From Candidatus Methylopumilus universalis (GTDB lineage: Bacteria; Pseudomonadota; Gammaproteobacteria; Burkholderiales; Methylophilaceae): 64,000 nt of DNA. This document shows positions 44,157-53,649 of this stretch, in pieces. Position 1 is the stretch's first letter. The number at the start of each line of letters is the position of its first letter. Below the pieces are notes generated by a model. The model worked only from the letters and a program-made list of their open reading frames with translations, did no database searches and was not told where the DNA came from. The position numbers were made by a program, and so were the translations under genes. Where the stretch lies: the NCBI RefSeq assembly GCF_006365315.1, contig NZ_CP040968.1, forward strand, positions 62,001 through 126,000, in the 5' to 3' direction.

Positions 44157-44738
44157 TTAATGATCTAAACTTAATTGAAGATTAAGTTTTTGTGAAAAAA
44201 TCTCTGTTGTATTTGATCCTTTATTCAGCAATATATAGTTTTTAACTGCAGTTTCAATTAAAAGACTTATATGCCTTGCTTGATTTACAGGAAGCTCAAT
44301 CTTAGGAACGGTAATATCAAAAAGCTTATAAGTGTTTATATTCATTGTCAGTCTCGAATAGACAATTTTTTTTTGGAATGATTTCAATTCAATTACTAAA
44401 AAAAGTTTTTCTTTTTTTATTACACTTCTATCGCCGAATAATTTTTTAATATCAAGTATGCCTAAGTTGCGCACCTCCATCATATTTTTAAGGAGTGATG
44501 GCGCTTGGCCTATGAGTGTATTTTTGTCTTGTTTGTAAAATGCAACACTATCATCAGCAATAAGCTTGTTGCCTCTATCAATTAAATCTAGGGCTACCTC
44601 GCTTTTACCAATACCTGATTTTCCAATAATTAGAATACCTTTACCTTTAATTTCAACAAAAACACCATGTGCATGTTTTGTAATTTCAGGGGCTTTAGAT
44701 TTTAATAGGCCTAAATTAAAAAATTTCGATAAATACAT
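44157..44738 (-). CDS. hprK: HPr kinase/phosphorylase, short form (C-terminal domain only)
   Basis: HprK phosphorylates and dephosphorylates HPr on Ser46. Only 193 residues are encoded, compared with about 310 in full-length homologs. The catalytic domain is complete: Walker A GKSGIGKS (39-46), LIADDSVAF and EVRNLGILDI. The usual N-terminal domain of roughly 120 residues is absent. This is not a missed start: the ATG shares one base with the hpf stop codon, and upstream sequence codes hpf in another frame. Alphaproteobacteria have similarly short forms. HPr in this locus keeps its Ser46 target. Confidence 0.9.
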   Translation of the reverse strand: MYLSKFFNLGLLKSKAPEITKHAHGVFVEIKGKGILIIGKSGIGKSEVALDLIDRGNKLIADDSVAFYKQDKNTLIGQAPSLLKNMMEVRNLGILDIKKLFGDRSVIKKEKLFLVIELKSFQKKIVYSRLTMNINTYKLFDITVPKIELPVNQARHISLLIETAVKNYILLNKGSNTTEIFSQKLNLQLSLDH

Positions 44739-45064
44739 TATTCTATCGGCTGATGTTTTAAGCCGCCTTCTACTCGGTGGTGGTCTTTATGAAGTTCTTT
44801 ATATTTAATGACTTGACGATCTAATTTATCCGATAGTAAATCAATGGCGGTGTACATATTTTCGCCTCTGCACTCGGCATGAATATCACTCTTTGGCAGA
44901 TGAATTGTAGTCTCTGCAATATGTTCTAGTTTATTAACTGTGAGTGTGACCTTTGCATCAATAACATGATCAAAATGATGAAAAATTTTAGCTAATTTAG
45001 TTTCAATATATTCCTTTAATGACGGAGTTATTTCTAAATGATGGCCAGTTAAATGAATATTCAT
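44738..45064 (-). CDS. hpf: Ribosome hibernation-promoting factor, short type
   Basis: A 108-residue protein of the HPF/RaiA family that binds the 30S subunit in resting cells. The fold is a single beta-alpha-beta-beta-beta-alpha domain starting MNIHLTGHHLEITPSLKEYIETKL, and it lacks the long C-terminal dimerisation domain. It lies between rpoN and hprK, its standard location, and overlaps hprK by one base. Confidence 0.94.
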   Translation of the reverse strand: MNIHLTGHHLEITPSLKEYIETKLAKIFHHFDHVIDAKVTLTVNKLEHIAETTIHLPKSDIHAECRGENMYTAIDLLSDKLDRQVIKYKELHKDHHRVEGGLKHQPIE

Positions 45065-45085
45065 GTTATTTCCTTAAGGTTAGTG

Positions 45086-46495
45086 TTATAGAATTTTTCT
45101 AAGGTTGGTTGGAGCAATATTTAGTATTTCTCTGTATTTCGCTACAGTTCTGCGGGCGATATTTATATCCTGATTCTTTAATAATAAAACAATCTCGTTA
45201 TCTGAAAGTGGTTTTTTGGGATCTTCTTGTTTAATAACTTCTTTAATTTTAGCCCTAATTGCAGTAGATGCAAGTTCATTACCTGAGCTATTATCAATTG
45301 AACTTCCAAAAAAGAATTTGAGCTCATAAATACCCCGAGGAGTATTAATATATTTATTTGATGTAACTCTGGAAATCGTGGATTCATGAAGACCAACTTC
45401 TTCAGCAATTTCTCTTAGAATAAGAGGCTTCATCATTGATTCACCATAGTCTAAAAAATCTTTTTGATGTTTCATGATGGCTTCTGAAACCTTAAGAATT
45501 GTCACAAAGCGCTGTTGAATATTTTTCACAATCCATTTTGCTTCTTGTATTTGATTAGATAAATGATGGGTTGAGTCAGCTTCTGAATTTTTCATTAAGT
45601 CTCGATAAATATGATTTAAGCGGAGCTTTGGAATTGCTTGTTCGTTTAATGAAACTTGCCATTTAGCCTTGACTTTTTTTACATTAACTTCATGTTGAAT
45701 GAAGTGATGACTTTCAATAGTAGAAAATATATTTCCAGGTTTTGGATTGAGACTTTTAATCACTTTCTGAACTTCTCTGAGTGATTCATCTTCACAGCCT
45801 AATATTTTTTTAAGCCTAACAAAGTCACGAGCGGCTAGAAGATTGAGATGATTCTTAATAACTTTAATAGAAAGTGTATGAACCGGAGTTTCCTCTTTAC
45901 TTTCAAGCTGAAGCGTCAAGCATTCAATAAGATCTCTTGCGCCAATTCCAGGAGGCGCTTGTTTTTGAAGTAATTTCAATAAAGATTCTATTTCTTCAAT
46001 ATTTACCTCATACTCCTTTGGAATGCTTGCTAAAAAGTAATCAAGGCACTCTTCTAAATAACCATCTTCATTGATTGAATCTATTAGAAGAGAAATAATT
46101 GCTTGATCTTTTTCACTAATTGGAAGTAAATGAAAAATATCTTCAAGGTATTGTTTTAGAGTTTGTGTCGCAGACTCTCGATAATCATTTGAATCGGCAT
46201 AATTATTATCTTTTGCATATTCGTCACCCCAATTGATTTCGTGCTCATAAATGGGCTCCTGGATTTCTTGATCGTTTAAAATTTCGAATGAAGTTTCTTC
46301 CTGAGGAATTCCTACAATATCTTTACTATCTTCCTCGTCTTCCTCAAGCATTTCAATTAAAGGGTTCTGCTGAATAAGGATTTCAAGTTCTTGATTAAGC
46401 TCTACCGATGACATCTGAAGAAGCTTAATGGACTGTTGGAGTTGAGGGGTAAGCGATAGGTTCTGGGACGCTTTAAATTGAAGATTTTGTTTCAT
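45086..46495 (-). CDS. rpoN: RNA polymerase sigma-54 factor
   Basis: A 469-residue sigma-54. Region I is the glutamine-rich start (LTPQLQQSIKLLQMSSVELNQ), followed by an acidic region II (about 55-110), the core-binding region, the HTH (LREIAEEVGLHESTISRVT) and the RpoN box ARRTVAKYRE near the C-terminus. All parts are intact. It recognises -24/-12 promoters and needs AAA+ activators; NtrX in this window cannot provide that function as read. Confidence 0.96.
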   Translation of the reverse strand: MKQNLQFKASQNLSLTPQLQQSIKLLQMSSVELNQELEILIQQNPLIEMLEEDEEDSKDIVGIPQEETSFEILNDQEIQEPIYEHEINWGDEYAKDNNYADSNDYRESATQTLKQYLEDIFHLLPISEKDQAIISLLIDSINEDGYLEECLDYFLASIPKEYEVNIEEIESLLKLLQKQAPPGIGARDLIECLTLQLESKEETPVHTLSIKVIKNHLNLLAARDFVRLKKILGCEDESLREVQKVIKSLNPKPGNIFSTIESHHFIQHEVNVKKVKAKWQVSLNEQAIPKLRLNHIYRDLMKNSEADSTHHLSNQIQEAKWIVKNIQQRFVTILKVSEAIMKHQKDFLDYGESMMKPLILREIAEEVGLHESTISRVTSNKYINTPRGIYELKFFFGSSIDNSSGNELASTAIRAKIKEVIKQEDPKKPLSDNEIVLLLKNQDINIARRTVAKYREILNIAPTNLRKIL

Positions 46496-46521
46496 CGCCT
46501 AAATAGCGCTAATTTAAATAG

Positions 46522-47244
46522 TTATAGATAAAAGTCCTTGCCCAAATAAACATCTTTGACATTTTGATCGTTAACAAGAGTTTTAGGTAGGCCGGATGCG
46601 AGAATTTTCCCTTGATTTACAATATACGCGCGATCACAAATGCCTAAAGTTTCACGAACATTATGATCTGTTATAAGAATCCCAATTTGTTGTTTAGCAA
46701 GATATTTAATGATTTTTTGAATATCAATGACCGCGATCGGATCAATACCTGCAAAAGGTTCATCCAATAGAATAAATGTGGGATCAGAAGCAAGGCATCT
46801 AGCAATTTCAACGCGACGTCTTTCGCCACCGGAAAGGCTAATTGCAGGACTATTTCTAATATGACTAATACCTAATTCTTGAAGAAGCCCTTCAAGCCTT
46901 ACATTCATTTTTTCACGCGTTAACTCTTGCAATTCTAAAATGGCTAAAATATTTTCAGCCACTGTCATTTTTCTAAAGATCGAAGGCTCTTGAGGAAGGT
47001 AAGAGAGACCTAATTTTGCTCGACTATGAATGGGCATTATGGATATATTTGCACCATCGAGCGAGATGCGTCCTCGATCAGTCGGGATAAGTCCTACAAT
47101 CATATAAAAACTTGTTGTTTTCCCAGCACCATTGGGACCCAGCAATCCTACAATTTCACCACTTTTGATAGTTAAAGATACATCTTGAACGACAGTTCTT
47201 TTTTTAAAAGTTTTTTTAAGGTTTTCAATGACTAATTCACTCAT
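46522..47244 (-). CDS. lptB: LPS export ABC transporter ATPase LptB
   Basis: The cytoplasmic ATPase that powers extraction of lipopolysaccharide from the inner membrane. The 240 residues contain Walker [10 protein letters not shown], signature [15 protein letters not shown], Walker [13 protein letters not shown] and the H-loop ITDHNV. It is nine bases after lptA and followed by rpoN. LptF/LptG are not in the window. Confidence 0.97.
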   Translation of the reverse strand: MSELVIENLKKTFKKRTVVQDVSLTIKSGEIVGLLGPNGAGKTTSFYMIVGLIPTDRGRISLDGANISIMPIHSRAKLGLSYLPQEPSIFRKMTVAENILAILELQELTREKMNVRLEGLLQELGISHIRNSPAISLSGGERRRVEIARCLASDPTFILLDEPFAGIDPIAVIDIQKIIKYLAKQQIGILITDHNVRETLGICDRAYIVNQGKILASGLPKTLVNDQNVKDVYLGKDFYL

Positions 47245-47253
47245 AGCGACTTA

Positions 47254-47808
47254 TTATTCCTGTATTTTTTTCTTGGGTTGAATAATTGCACGCGTTCTGC
47301 CGCCCGGCACAGTCTCGCCCGCTTTATTTTTAGTGTTACCTGACATTGCTTTTGCAAATTCAGCATTTGCGTCGTACATGATGTAATCACCTTGAACGAC
47401 ATCCCCACCTTTTTTTACCCACGCTTTACTATATAAATGAACTTTGTCCATGCGGCCATCATATTCAATTCTCTGGGCGCTTCCTTCAATATATTCATTT
47501 TTACCTTCTTGTTTTTGTTTAAAAGTTGTGGGATTGCCGACACTTGTACTATGTTGAAAGCCTTGATTGTCTTCTCGGATGGTAAGTTCATCAGCTTTAA
47601 TAAGAAGTGTACCTTGCGTCAAAATGACATTGCCAGAATATACACTTGTATTCTTTGAGTCATCAGAAGTCATTGTGTCAGATTCAAGCTCGATAGGCTT
47701 ATCTCGGTCTGCCTTTTCTGCAAAAACGTAAGACGAGCTGATGGTAATGATGCATAAGCTAGCAAAGATAGTTTTCAGTGACGATACTTTTAAAAAAGAT
47801 AAGCACAT
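47254..47808 (-). CDS. lptA: LPS transport periplasmic bridge protein LptA
   Basis: A 184-residue periplasmic OstA-fold protein that forms the bridge carrying LPS to the outer membrane. It has a signal peptide (about 1-30), then PIELESDTMTSDDSKNTSVYSGNVILTQG, the family pattern, and ends with a basic tail. Its start shares one base with the lptC stop codon. No unusual features. Confidence 0.94.
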   Translation of the reverse strand: MCLSFLKVSSLKTIFASLCIITISSSYVFAEKADRDKPIELESDTMTSDDSKNTSVYSGNVILTQGTLLIKADELTIREDNQGFQHSTSVGNPTTFKQKQEGKNEYIEGSAQRIEYDGRMDKVHLYSKAWVKKGGDVVQGDYIMYDANAEFAKAMSGNTKNKAGETVPGGRTRAIIQPKKKIQE

Positions 47809-48437
47809 TATTTTTTTAGATTCTTATTTTGAATAATTGGATTAACGTTTAAATTTGTTTTTTTAACAGGCTTTTCATAATGCACACGAACTTTACCTAA
47901 TAACGTCATTATTCCATTCTTTTTGTCATAATTCATACCAATTGCATTAACGACTGTTTTGGGATCTTGAGTAATGCGAACAGGCCTTTTTGTAAATGCT
48001 TGGTCTTTATTTGGCAATACAGTCAACTGATCTGTAAAGAGCTCCATTTTTGGTTTTGTTTCAGACTCGAGACGGACCACTTTTACATTATCAATAATTT
48101 GTACTTCTTCACCGTCGGTCGAAACAAGACCAATTCCACCTTCAATTTTTGAGCTAGGTAGATTATTTTTATATCTAATAAAAAGAGGTTTTTTAAGCCG
48201 CGTCGTATCATCTTGAGCAAAATGTGTCATTTCATTTGCAGATAAAATGAAATGAATAGATCCATTTGATTCAGTTTGTATTGTTTTGAAATTTGTTAAA
48301 AAATAATCGGGGCTGTTGCTTAGTTTATTTCCCCTTTTTTCACTTTCATTTTCAACAGAAACTTGAACCCAGTAAGAAATAAAAGCTAAGATTGCAGCAA
48401 AAAAAATAGGAAATAAAACAGAGAAGCGATTGATCAT
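47808..48437 (-). CDS. lptC: LPS export protein LptC
   Basis: A 209-residue protein anchored by a single N-terminal helix (about 7-26) with a periplasmic beta-jellyroll that receives LPS from LptB2FG and passes it to LptA. Sequence is divergent as usual for LptC, and the call rests on topology plus position between kdsC (four-base overlap) and lptA (one-base overlap). A lysine- and asparagine-rich tail ends the protein. Confidence 0.9.
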   Translation of the reverse strand: MINRFSVLFPIFFAAILAFISYWVQVSVENESEKRGNKLSNSPDYFLTNFKTIQTESNGSIHFILSANEMTHFAQDDTTRLKKPLFIRYKNNLPSSKIEGGIGLVSTDGEEVQIIDNVKVVRLESETKPKMELFTDQLTVLPNKDQAFTKRPVRITQDPKTVVNAIGMNYDKKNGIMTLLGKVRVHYEKPVKKTNLNVNPIIQNKNLKK

Positions 48438-48961
48438 TTAAAGTAAGGTGCTACGATTTCATCATAAGTGCCTTGAGCCTTCATAATAAAATCACAAGCC
48501 TCACGAACGGCGCCATAACCAGCAATCTTTTCTGTAACAAGATGCGCAATTTTTTTAACTTCATCGTGCCCTGCAGGAACAGTAATAGCCAAACCTGATT
48601 GCAACATAGGAGGCAAATCTACAATATCATCTCCCATAAATGCGCATTCTTCAGGCTTTAATCCTGTCTTTTGAACGAGGTCAGCAAATGCTTCTTTTTT
48701 ATCTGCAATGCCTTGGTAAAAGTAATCTACCTCTAAATTTTCAGCGCGAATAAGAACGCTATTTGAATTCCGGCCAGTAATAATTGCAAGCTTAACCCCA
48801 CTTTTTTTTAGTAATCGCATACCTAAACCATCTTGAGTATTGAACATTTTGTATTCTTGACCATCATCCCCAATAAATAGAGAACCATCCGTCATAACAC
48901 CATCAACATCAAAAATAACGAGTTTGATTTTTTGCGCACGCTCTTTTAGGTTTGAATTCAT
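48434..48961 (-). CDS. kdsC: 3-deoxy-D-manno-octulosonate 8-phosphate phosphatase
   Basis: A 175-residue HAD phosphatase that makes KDO from KDO-8-phosphate for LPS. HAD motifs: LVIFDVDGVMTDG (nucleophile Asp), AIITGRNSN, and ECAFMGDDIVDLP. It lacks the cap domain, typical of KdsC tetramers. It overlaps kdsD by one base and lptC by four, so the three are coupled. Confidence 0.96.
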   Translation of the reverse strand: MNSNLKERAQKIKLVIFDVDGVMTDGSLFIGDDGQEYKMFNTQDGLGMRLLKKSGVKLAIITGRNSNSVLIRAENLEVDYFYQGIADKKEAFADLVQKTGLKPEECAFMGDDIVDLPPMLQSGLAITVPAGHDEVKKIAHLVTEKIAGYGAVREACDFIMKAQGTYDEIVAPYFK

Positions 48962-49941
48962 TAAATGACTTTCGCTTTAAAGAGGTCGTGCATATTAAAA
49001 GCCCCTACTAATTTATTCTCTCTGTTCACTACAAGAATGCCATTAATTTTATTGAGATCCATTAAGTTGATTGCATCAATAATGATTTGATCATCAAATA
49101 TTGTCTTAGGGTTTTTGTTCATAATTTCTTTAATAGACTGTTTTTCATAATCTACTTTTTTAGAAAGCTGTCTTCTTAAATCACCGTCAGTAAATATACC
49201 TATGGGTTCGGATTGAGCATTTACAATCGCTGTAAAGCCTAAGCCCTTAAGAGATATCTCAAGTATCGCATCAGAAAGTAATGCATCTTCTTTGATTGAA
49301 GGCGCTTTATCGATTTCTCTCATAATATCTTTTACCCGAACAACTTGTCTTTTGCCTAAACTGCCACCTGGATGTGATCGGGCAAAATCTTCAGCGGTAA
49401 AAGCTCTTTGATCAAGAACACAAATTGCTAAAGCATCTCCTAACGCAAGGGATGCTGTGGAGCTAGCGGTAGGGGAAAGCCCTAAAGGACAAGCTTCTTG
49501 AGACACATGAGCGCTTAAATGAATTTCGGATTCTCTAGCAAGCTCAGAATCAGTATTGCCTGTAATTGAAATAATTTTTGCACCGATTCTTTTAATGACA
49601 GGCAGGATAGATAAAAGCTCATCACTTTTACCAGAATTTGATAGAAAAATAACTACATCATTAGATGTAATCATGCCTAAATCACCATGGCTAGCTTCTG
49701 CAGGATGCATAAAAAAGCTTGGCGTGCCTGTACTTGCGAAAGTAGAAGCTAGTTTTCTTCCGATATGCCCCGATTTGCCCATTCCACTTACCACAACTCT
49801 GCCATCGCAATGTAAAATGAGCTGAACCGCGTTGACGAAATGATCATCAAGTCTATTCGCTAAAGATAAAATTTCTTGTGCTTCAATTTCAAGAACTTGG
49901 CGAGCGCGTTCAAGAGTATTTTTTGATGATGTCTTAGTCAT
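48961..49941 (-). CDS. kdsD: Arabinose-5-phosphate isomerase
   Basis: A 326-residue enzyme converting ribulose-5-phosphate into arabinose-5-phosphate, the first committed precursor of KDO. The N-terminal SIS domain contains VVSGMGKSGHIGRKLASTFASTG and LSNSGKSDEL, and two CBS domains lie at about 205-326 (VKDIMREID, IKEIMNKNP). It heads the long leftward gene block and is divergent from the Kef-type gene. Confidence 0.96.
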   Translation of the reverse strand: MTKTSSKNTLERARQVLEIEAQEILSLANRLDDHFVNAVQLILHCDGRVVVSGMGKSGHIGRKLASTFASTGTPSFFMHPAEASHGDLGMITSNDVVIFLSNSGKSDELLSILPVIKRIGAKIISITGNTDSELARESEIHLSAHVSQEACPLGLSPTASSTASLALGDALAICVLDQRAFTAEDFARSHPGGSLGKRQVVRVKDIMREIDKAPSIKEDALLSDAILEISLKGLGFTAIVNAQSEPIGIFTDGDLRRQLSKKVDYEKQSIKEIMNKNPKTIFDDQIIIDAINLMDLNKINGILVVNRENKLVGAFNMHDLFKAKVI

Positions 49942-50031
49942 AATGACATTGTAGAGGGTAATAGATACTCGTGTAAAAGGGTTTATATATGCTTTAAGCC
50001 TAAAAATTATTGATTAATATTGGATAAATGA

Positions 50032-52005
50032 ATGTTTGACTCTCTTCCCCTGGTCCTGATTTTACTTGTAAGCTCAGTTTTACTAGTTGGACTATTCCGA
50101 TATTTAAAATTACCCGCGATGATTGCCTATTTTGTTGTGGGATTAATTTTAGGGCCTCATTTGATTGGTGTTCTGCCTGATTCTGAGTCTAGTCGCCATG
50201 TTGCTGAGTTTGGTATTGTATTTTTGATGTTCAGTATTGGCCTTGAGTTTAGCTTGCCTAAACTTTATTCCATGCGACGTATCTTGTTTGGCTTAGGGGG
50301 TGCACAGGTACTTATTACTTTATTTGCTTCTATTAGTCTTGCCTGGTGGTTAGGACTTCATTTAACTTCAGCATTCGTAATCGGCAGTGCAATTACTATG
50401 TCATCAACAGCAATTGTCTCAAAAATTTTAATGGAGCGCGTTGATTTAAATTCAAGACATGGTCGATTGGCCATTGGTATTCTGCTCTTTCAAGATATAG
50501 CTGTTATTCCAATCTTAATATTGATCCCAGCGCTTGGGGCTTCATCAGGTGATATTGGGACTATTTTTTTAATGGCACTTTTAAAGGCCATTTTTTTACT
50601 TTCTATTCTTTTTAAATTCGGTAGACCTTTAATGAACTCTTGGTTTGCTTTGGTAGCAAACCATAGGTCACGTGAATTATTCATTTTGAATGTCTTGATG
50701 ATTACCCTTCTTTTTTCTTTCGCTACAAAAATGGCTGGATTATCTTATGGTATTGGAGCATTTATGGCTGGCATGCTCATTTCTGAAACTCGCTATCGTT
50801 ATCAAGTTGAATCAGACATTGCAGCCTTTAGAGATATTTTATTAGGACTCTTCTTTATAAGCATTGGTATGCTGCTAAATCTTCACCAAGTAGCTTCGAA
50901 TATCGGTTTTATCACTTTAGTTACTTTAGGATTTATTTTATTCAAAGCGTTTGTGATTATGGCCCTTGCGCGATTGTTTAATTATGAAATTGGGGTAGGT
51001 ATAAGAACGGGGCTTATATTGGCCCAAGCAGGAGAGTTTAGTTTTGTGATATTAGCCCTTGCCAGAGAAGAGCATGTCATAGGAGCCCATGCTTTCCAAA
51101 TTATTCTAGCTGCTTCATTACTTTCAATGATTTTAGCCCCATTTATTATTCAGTATAACGGCCGTATAGCGCGTTATCTATCAAAAAGCTATAACCGTAA
51201 TAGTTCTGACACAGTTGAGGCGATCCAATCGGTAGGCCGCACTTTAAAAGACCATGTAATTTTGTGCGGTTATGGAAGAAGTGGGCAGTATTTAGGGCGA
51301 TTTTTGAAAGAAGAGAATATTCCTTTTATTGCGATTGATATCGACCCAACGCGAGTGAGTGATGCATCAGCTGGTGGAGAGCATGTGATGTATGGCGATG
51401 CAAGTAGAAGAGTTGTTTTAGACGCTGCAGGGATTAAAACAGCTAAAGCACTTGTGATTAGTTATGCTGACTTTAGGGCCACTATGAAAGTGCTTCATGT
51501 GATTCAAGATACATATAAAAATATACCAGTCATTGTAAGGACGCTCGATGACACACATATGGATGAGATTAGAAATGCAGGAGCCAGTGAAGTTGTACCA
51601 GAAATTTTAGAGGGTAGTTTAATGTTAGCCTCCCATGCGTTAGTTGTTTTAGGTGTTCCTTTAAATCGAGTCGTAAAGCGTATCCGGTCTTTTAGAGAAG
51701 AGCGTTATAAAATGTTTAGAGGTTATTTTGCCGGTATCTCAGACGCAGAAGCTGAAGTGACAGAGCCACAACTGAGACTTCATGCGATTGAAATTACAAA
51801 GGAATCTCATATTCATTCATGGAAACTTAATCAAATTCCATTCGCCATGCTTAATGTAGAGCTTAAGTATTTGAGGCGTCCTAATATGTTAGAAGATATA
51901 GAGCCTAGAGACGACATTGTTTTATCTTCAGGGGATGTTCTTGTTGTGTTAGGTGTTGCAAATAAACTTAACGCTTTAGAAAAATACGTTCTGACTGGCA
52001 AATAA
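50032..52005 (+). CDS. Monovalent cation:proton antiporter-2 family protein (Kef-type)
   Basis: A 657-residue inner-membrane antiporter of the CPA2 family. About 12 helices cover residues 1-380 (with the IGLEFSLPKL and QAGEFSFVILAL signatures), then a cytoplasmic RCK domain with NAD-binding ILCGYGRSGQYLGRF (about 406-420) and a TrkA-C domain (about 560-657). It likely exchanges K+ for H+. The divergent position from kdsD is common in betaproteobacteria. KefB versus KefC cannot be distinguished. Confidence 0.92.
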   Translation: MFDSLPLVLILLVSSVLLVGLFRYLKLPAMIAYFVVGLILGPHLIGVLPDSESSRHVAEFGIVFLMFSIGLEFSLPKLYSMRRILFGLGGAQVLITLFASISLAWWLGLHLTSAFVIGSAITMSSTAIVSKILMERVDLNSRHGRLAIGILLFQDIAVIPILILIPALGASSGDIGTIFLMALLKAIFLLSILFKFGRPLMNSWFALVANHRSRELFILNVLMITLLFSFATKMAGLSYGIGAFMAGMLISETRYRYQVESDIAAFRDILLGLFFISIGMLLNLHQVASNIGFITLVTLGFILFKAFVIMALARLFNYEIGVGIRTGLILAQAGEFSFVILALAREEHVIGAHAFQIILAASLLSMILAPFIIQYNGRIARYLSKSYNRNSSDTVEAIQSVGRTLKDHVILCGYGRSGQYLGRFLKEENIPFIAIDIDPTRVSDASAGGEHVMYGDASRRVVLDAAGIKTAKALVISYADFRATMKVLHVIQDTYKNIPVIVRTLDDTHMDEIRNAGASEVVPEILEGSLMLASHALVVLGVPLNRVVKRIRSFREERYKMFRGYFAGISDAEAEVTEPQLRLHAIEITKESHIHSWKLNQIPFAMLNVELKYLRRPNMLEDIEPRDDIVLSSGDVLVVLGVANKLNALEKYVLTGK

Positions 52006-52008
52006 AGT

Positions 52009-53022
52009 ATGACAAAAAAAGTTGCTGTCATTGGCGGCGGTATCGTGGGATGTATAACTTCATTCTTTCTTATTAAAGAAGGATATGAAGTTACTTTAAT
52101 TGATCAGACTGCCATAGGCCAGGAAGCTTCGTGGGCTGGGGCTGGCATTCTCTCCCCTTTATTACCTTGGAACTACCAAGATAGCGTCAATGATCTTTGT
52201 TTTGGAAGTGCTGATTTTTATCATCAACTTTCTGAAATTTTAAAAAAAGATACAGGCATTGACCCTGAATGGGCTGAGTCAGGAATGTTGATATTCGACG
52301 AGCATGATAAAGATCTCGCGATGAATTGGTGTCAAAAAAATTCTATTGAAATTAAACAAATTCAAATAGAAAAAACATCATGCTTGCTTTTGCCGCATGT
52401 TGCCCAAATTAGAAATCCCCGCTTATTAAAAGCCTTAAAAAAATACTTAATTAAAAATAATGTCGTGATAATGGAGCATCAAAAAGTTAGCCCAATTTCT
52501 GATTCAAATAATTTTATTCGCCATCTTCAAATCGAAAAAAATATTAATTTGGAAGCAGATTGTTATGTTGTGGCATCTGGGGCATGGAGCTCAAACGTTT
52601 TAAATGAAATTGAGATGCCAAAAATTCGACCTATCAGAGGGCAGCTTATTCAATATCCTGCTATTAAAGAAAGATTGCCATACATCCTTTATAAAGATGA
52701 TTTCTATTTGGTGCAAAGACAGGATGGCGTTGTTCTTGGAGGAAGTACAAAAGAAGACGTTGGTTTTGATAAAGGCATTACAGAAGAGGCTAGAAATTCT
52801 CTTCAGCAGAAAGCCGAATCTTTAATGCCTATTTTAAAAAACTACAAAATAGAAAATCAATGGAGTGGTCTGAGGCCAGGCTCCCTAGATAATGTGCCCA
52901 TGATAGAAAAGCATCATAAATACAATAATGTATACTTAAATGTCGGTCACTATCGTTATGGGTTGACGATGGCCCCAAAAGCAGCAAGAATAATTAGTGA
53001 TTTAATAACTTTAAATGGATAG
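52009..53022 (+). CDS. thiO: FAD-dependent glycine oxidase ThiO
   Basis: A 337-residue flavoprotein of the D-amino-acid oxidase family. The FAD-binding site is VAVIGGGIVGCITSFFLIKEGYEV at the N-terminus, then GQEASWAGAGILSPLLPW, PIRGQLIQY and the C-terminal HYRYGLTMAPKAARIISDL, which matches ThiO. It oxidises glycine to dehydroglycine for the thiazole of thiamine. It begins three bases after the antiporter stop. A general D-amino acid dehydrogenase is the alternative. Confidence 0.85.
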   Translation: MTKKVAVIGGGIVGCITSFFLIKEGYEVTLIDQTAIGQEASWAGAGILSPLLPWNYQDSVNDLCFGSADFYHQLSEILKKDTGIDPEWAESGMLIFDEHDKDLAMNWCQKNSIEIKQIQIEKTSCLLLPHVAQIRNPRLLKALKKYLIKNNVVIMEHQKVSPISDSNNFIRHLQIEKNINLEADCYVVASGAWSSNVLNEIEMPKIRPIRGQLIQYPAIKERLPYILYKDDFYLVQRQDGVVLGGSTKEDVGFDKGITEEARNSLQQKAESLMPILKNYKIENQWSGLRPGSLDNVPMIEKHHKYNNVYLNVGHYRYGLTMAPKAARIISDLITLNG

Positions 53023-53027
53023 GTGCT

Positions 53028-53642
53028 ATGCGATTAAATATTTTTACAATTGTACTTCTATTCATCACAAGCTTTAATGCTATGGCGATTGAAGAACCAG
53101 AATTTATCAGCATTGAAAAAAAAGATGCATTTGAAATTAGAGAGTACCAGCCTAAATTAATAGCTCAGGTTCTTGTTAATGGAACATTTGATAGCGCATC
53201 GAGCAAAGGATTTCGTTTGCTAGCCGATTTTATTTTTGGAAATAATAAAACAAATGAAGGGTCAAAAAAGATTGAAATGACAGCGCCGGTAGTTACGCGC
53301 GATGCTTCTGAAAAGATAGAAATGACAGCACCAGTTATTTCTGAAGAAACAGAAAAGGGATGGTATGTTAGCTTTAATATGCCGAAGCAATATACAAAAG
53401 AGACTCTTCCTGTTCCTAATAATTCAGAAGTTAAGATTATCGAAATTCCTGCAGAAAAATTTGCAGTTATTTCATTCTCTGGTTTGGTACGAGAGAAAAA
53501 ATATGTCGAGATGTTAAGTTTACTTTATGAAGAAATGAAAAAAAGAAACTTAGATCCAAAAGGCCCTGTAATACTAGCTCGCTATAATCCGCCTTGGACT
53601 CTCCCATTTCTGAGAAGAAATGAATTGATGATTAGATTTTAA
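53028..53642 (+). CDS. SOUL family heme-binding protein, exported
   Basis: A 204-residue protein with a signal peptide (about 1-20) and the SOUL/HBP fold. The pattern IEMTAPVV followed 16 residues later by IEMTAPVI is typical, as are FEIREYQPKLIAQV near the start and PVILARYNPP near the end. Relatives bind heme or porphyrin; the role in bacteria is not established. It begins five bases after thiO and is convergent with the GT9 gene. Confidence 0.9.
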   Translation: MRLNIFTIVLLFITSFNAMAIEEPEFISIEKKDAFEIREYQPKLIAQVLVNGTFDSASSKGFRLLADFIFGNNKTNEGSKKIEMTAPVVTRDASEKIEMTAPVISEETEKGWYVSFNMPKQYTKETLPVPNNSEVKIIEIPAEKFAVISFSGLVREKKYVEMLSLLYEEMKKRNLDPKGPVILARYNPPWTLPFLRRNELMIRF

Positions 53643-53649
53643 AAAAAAA

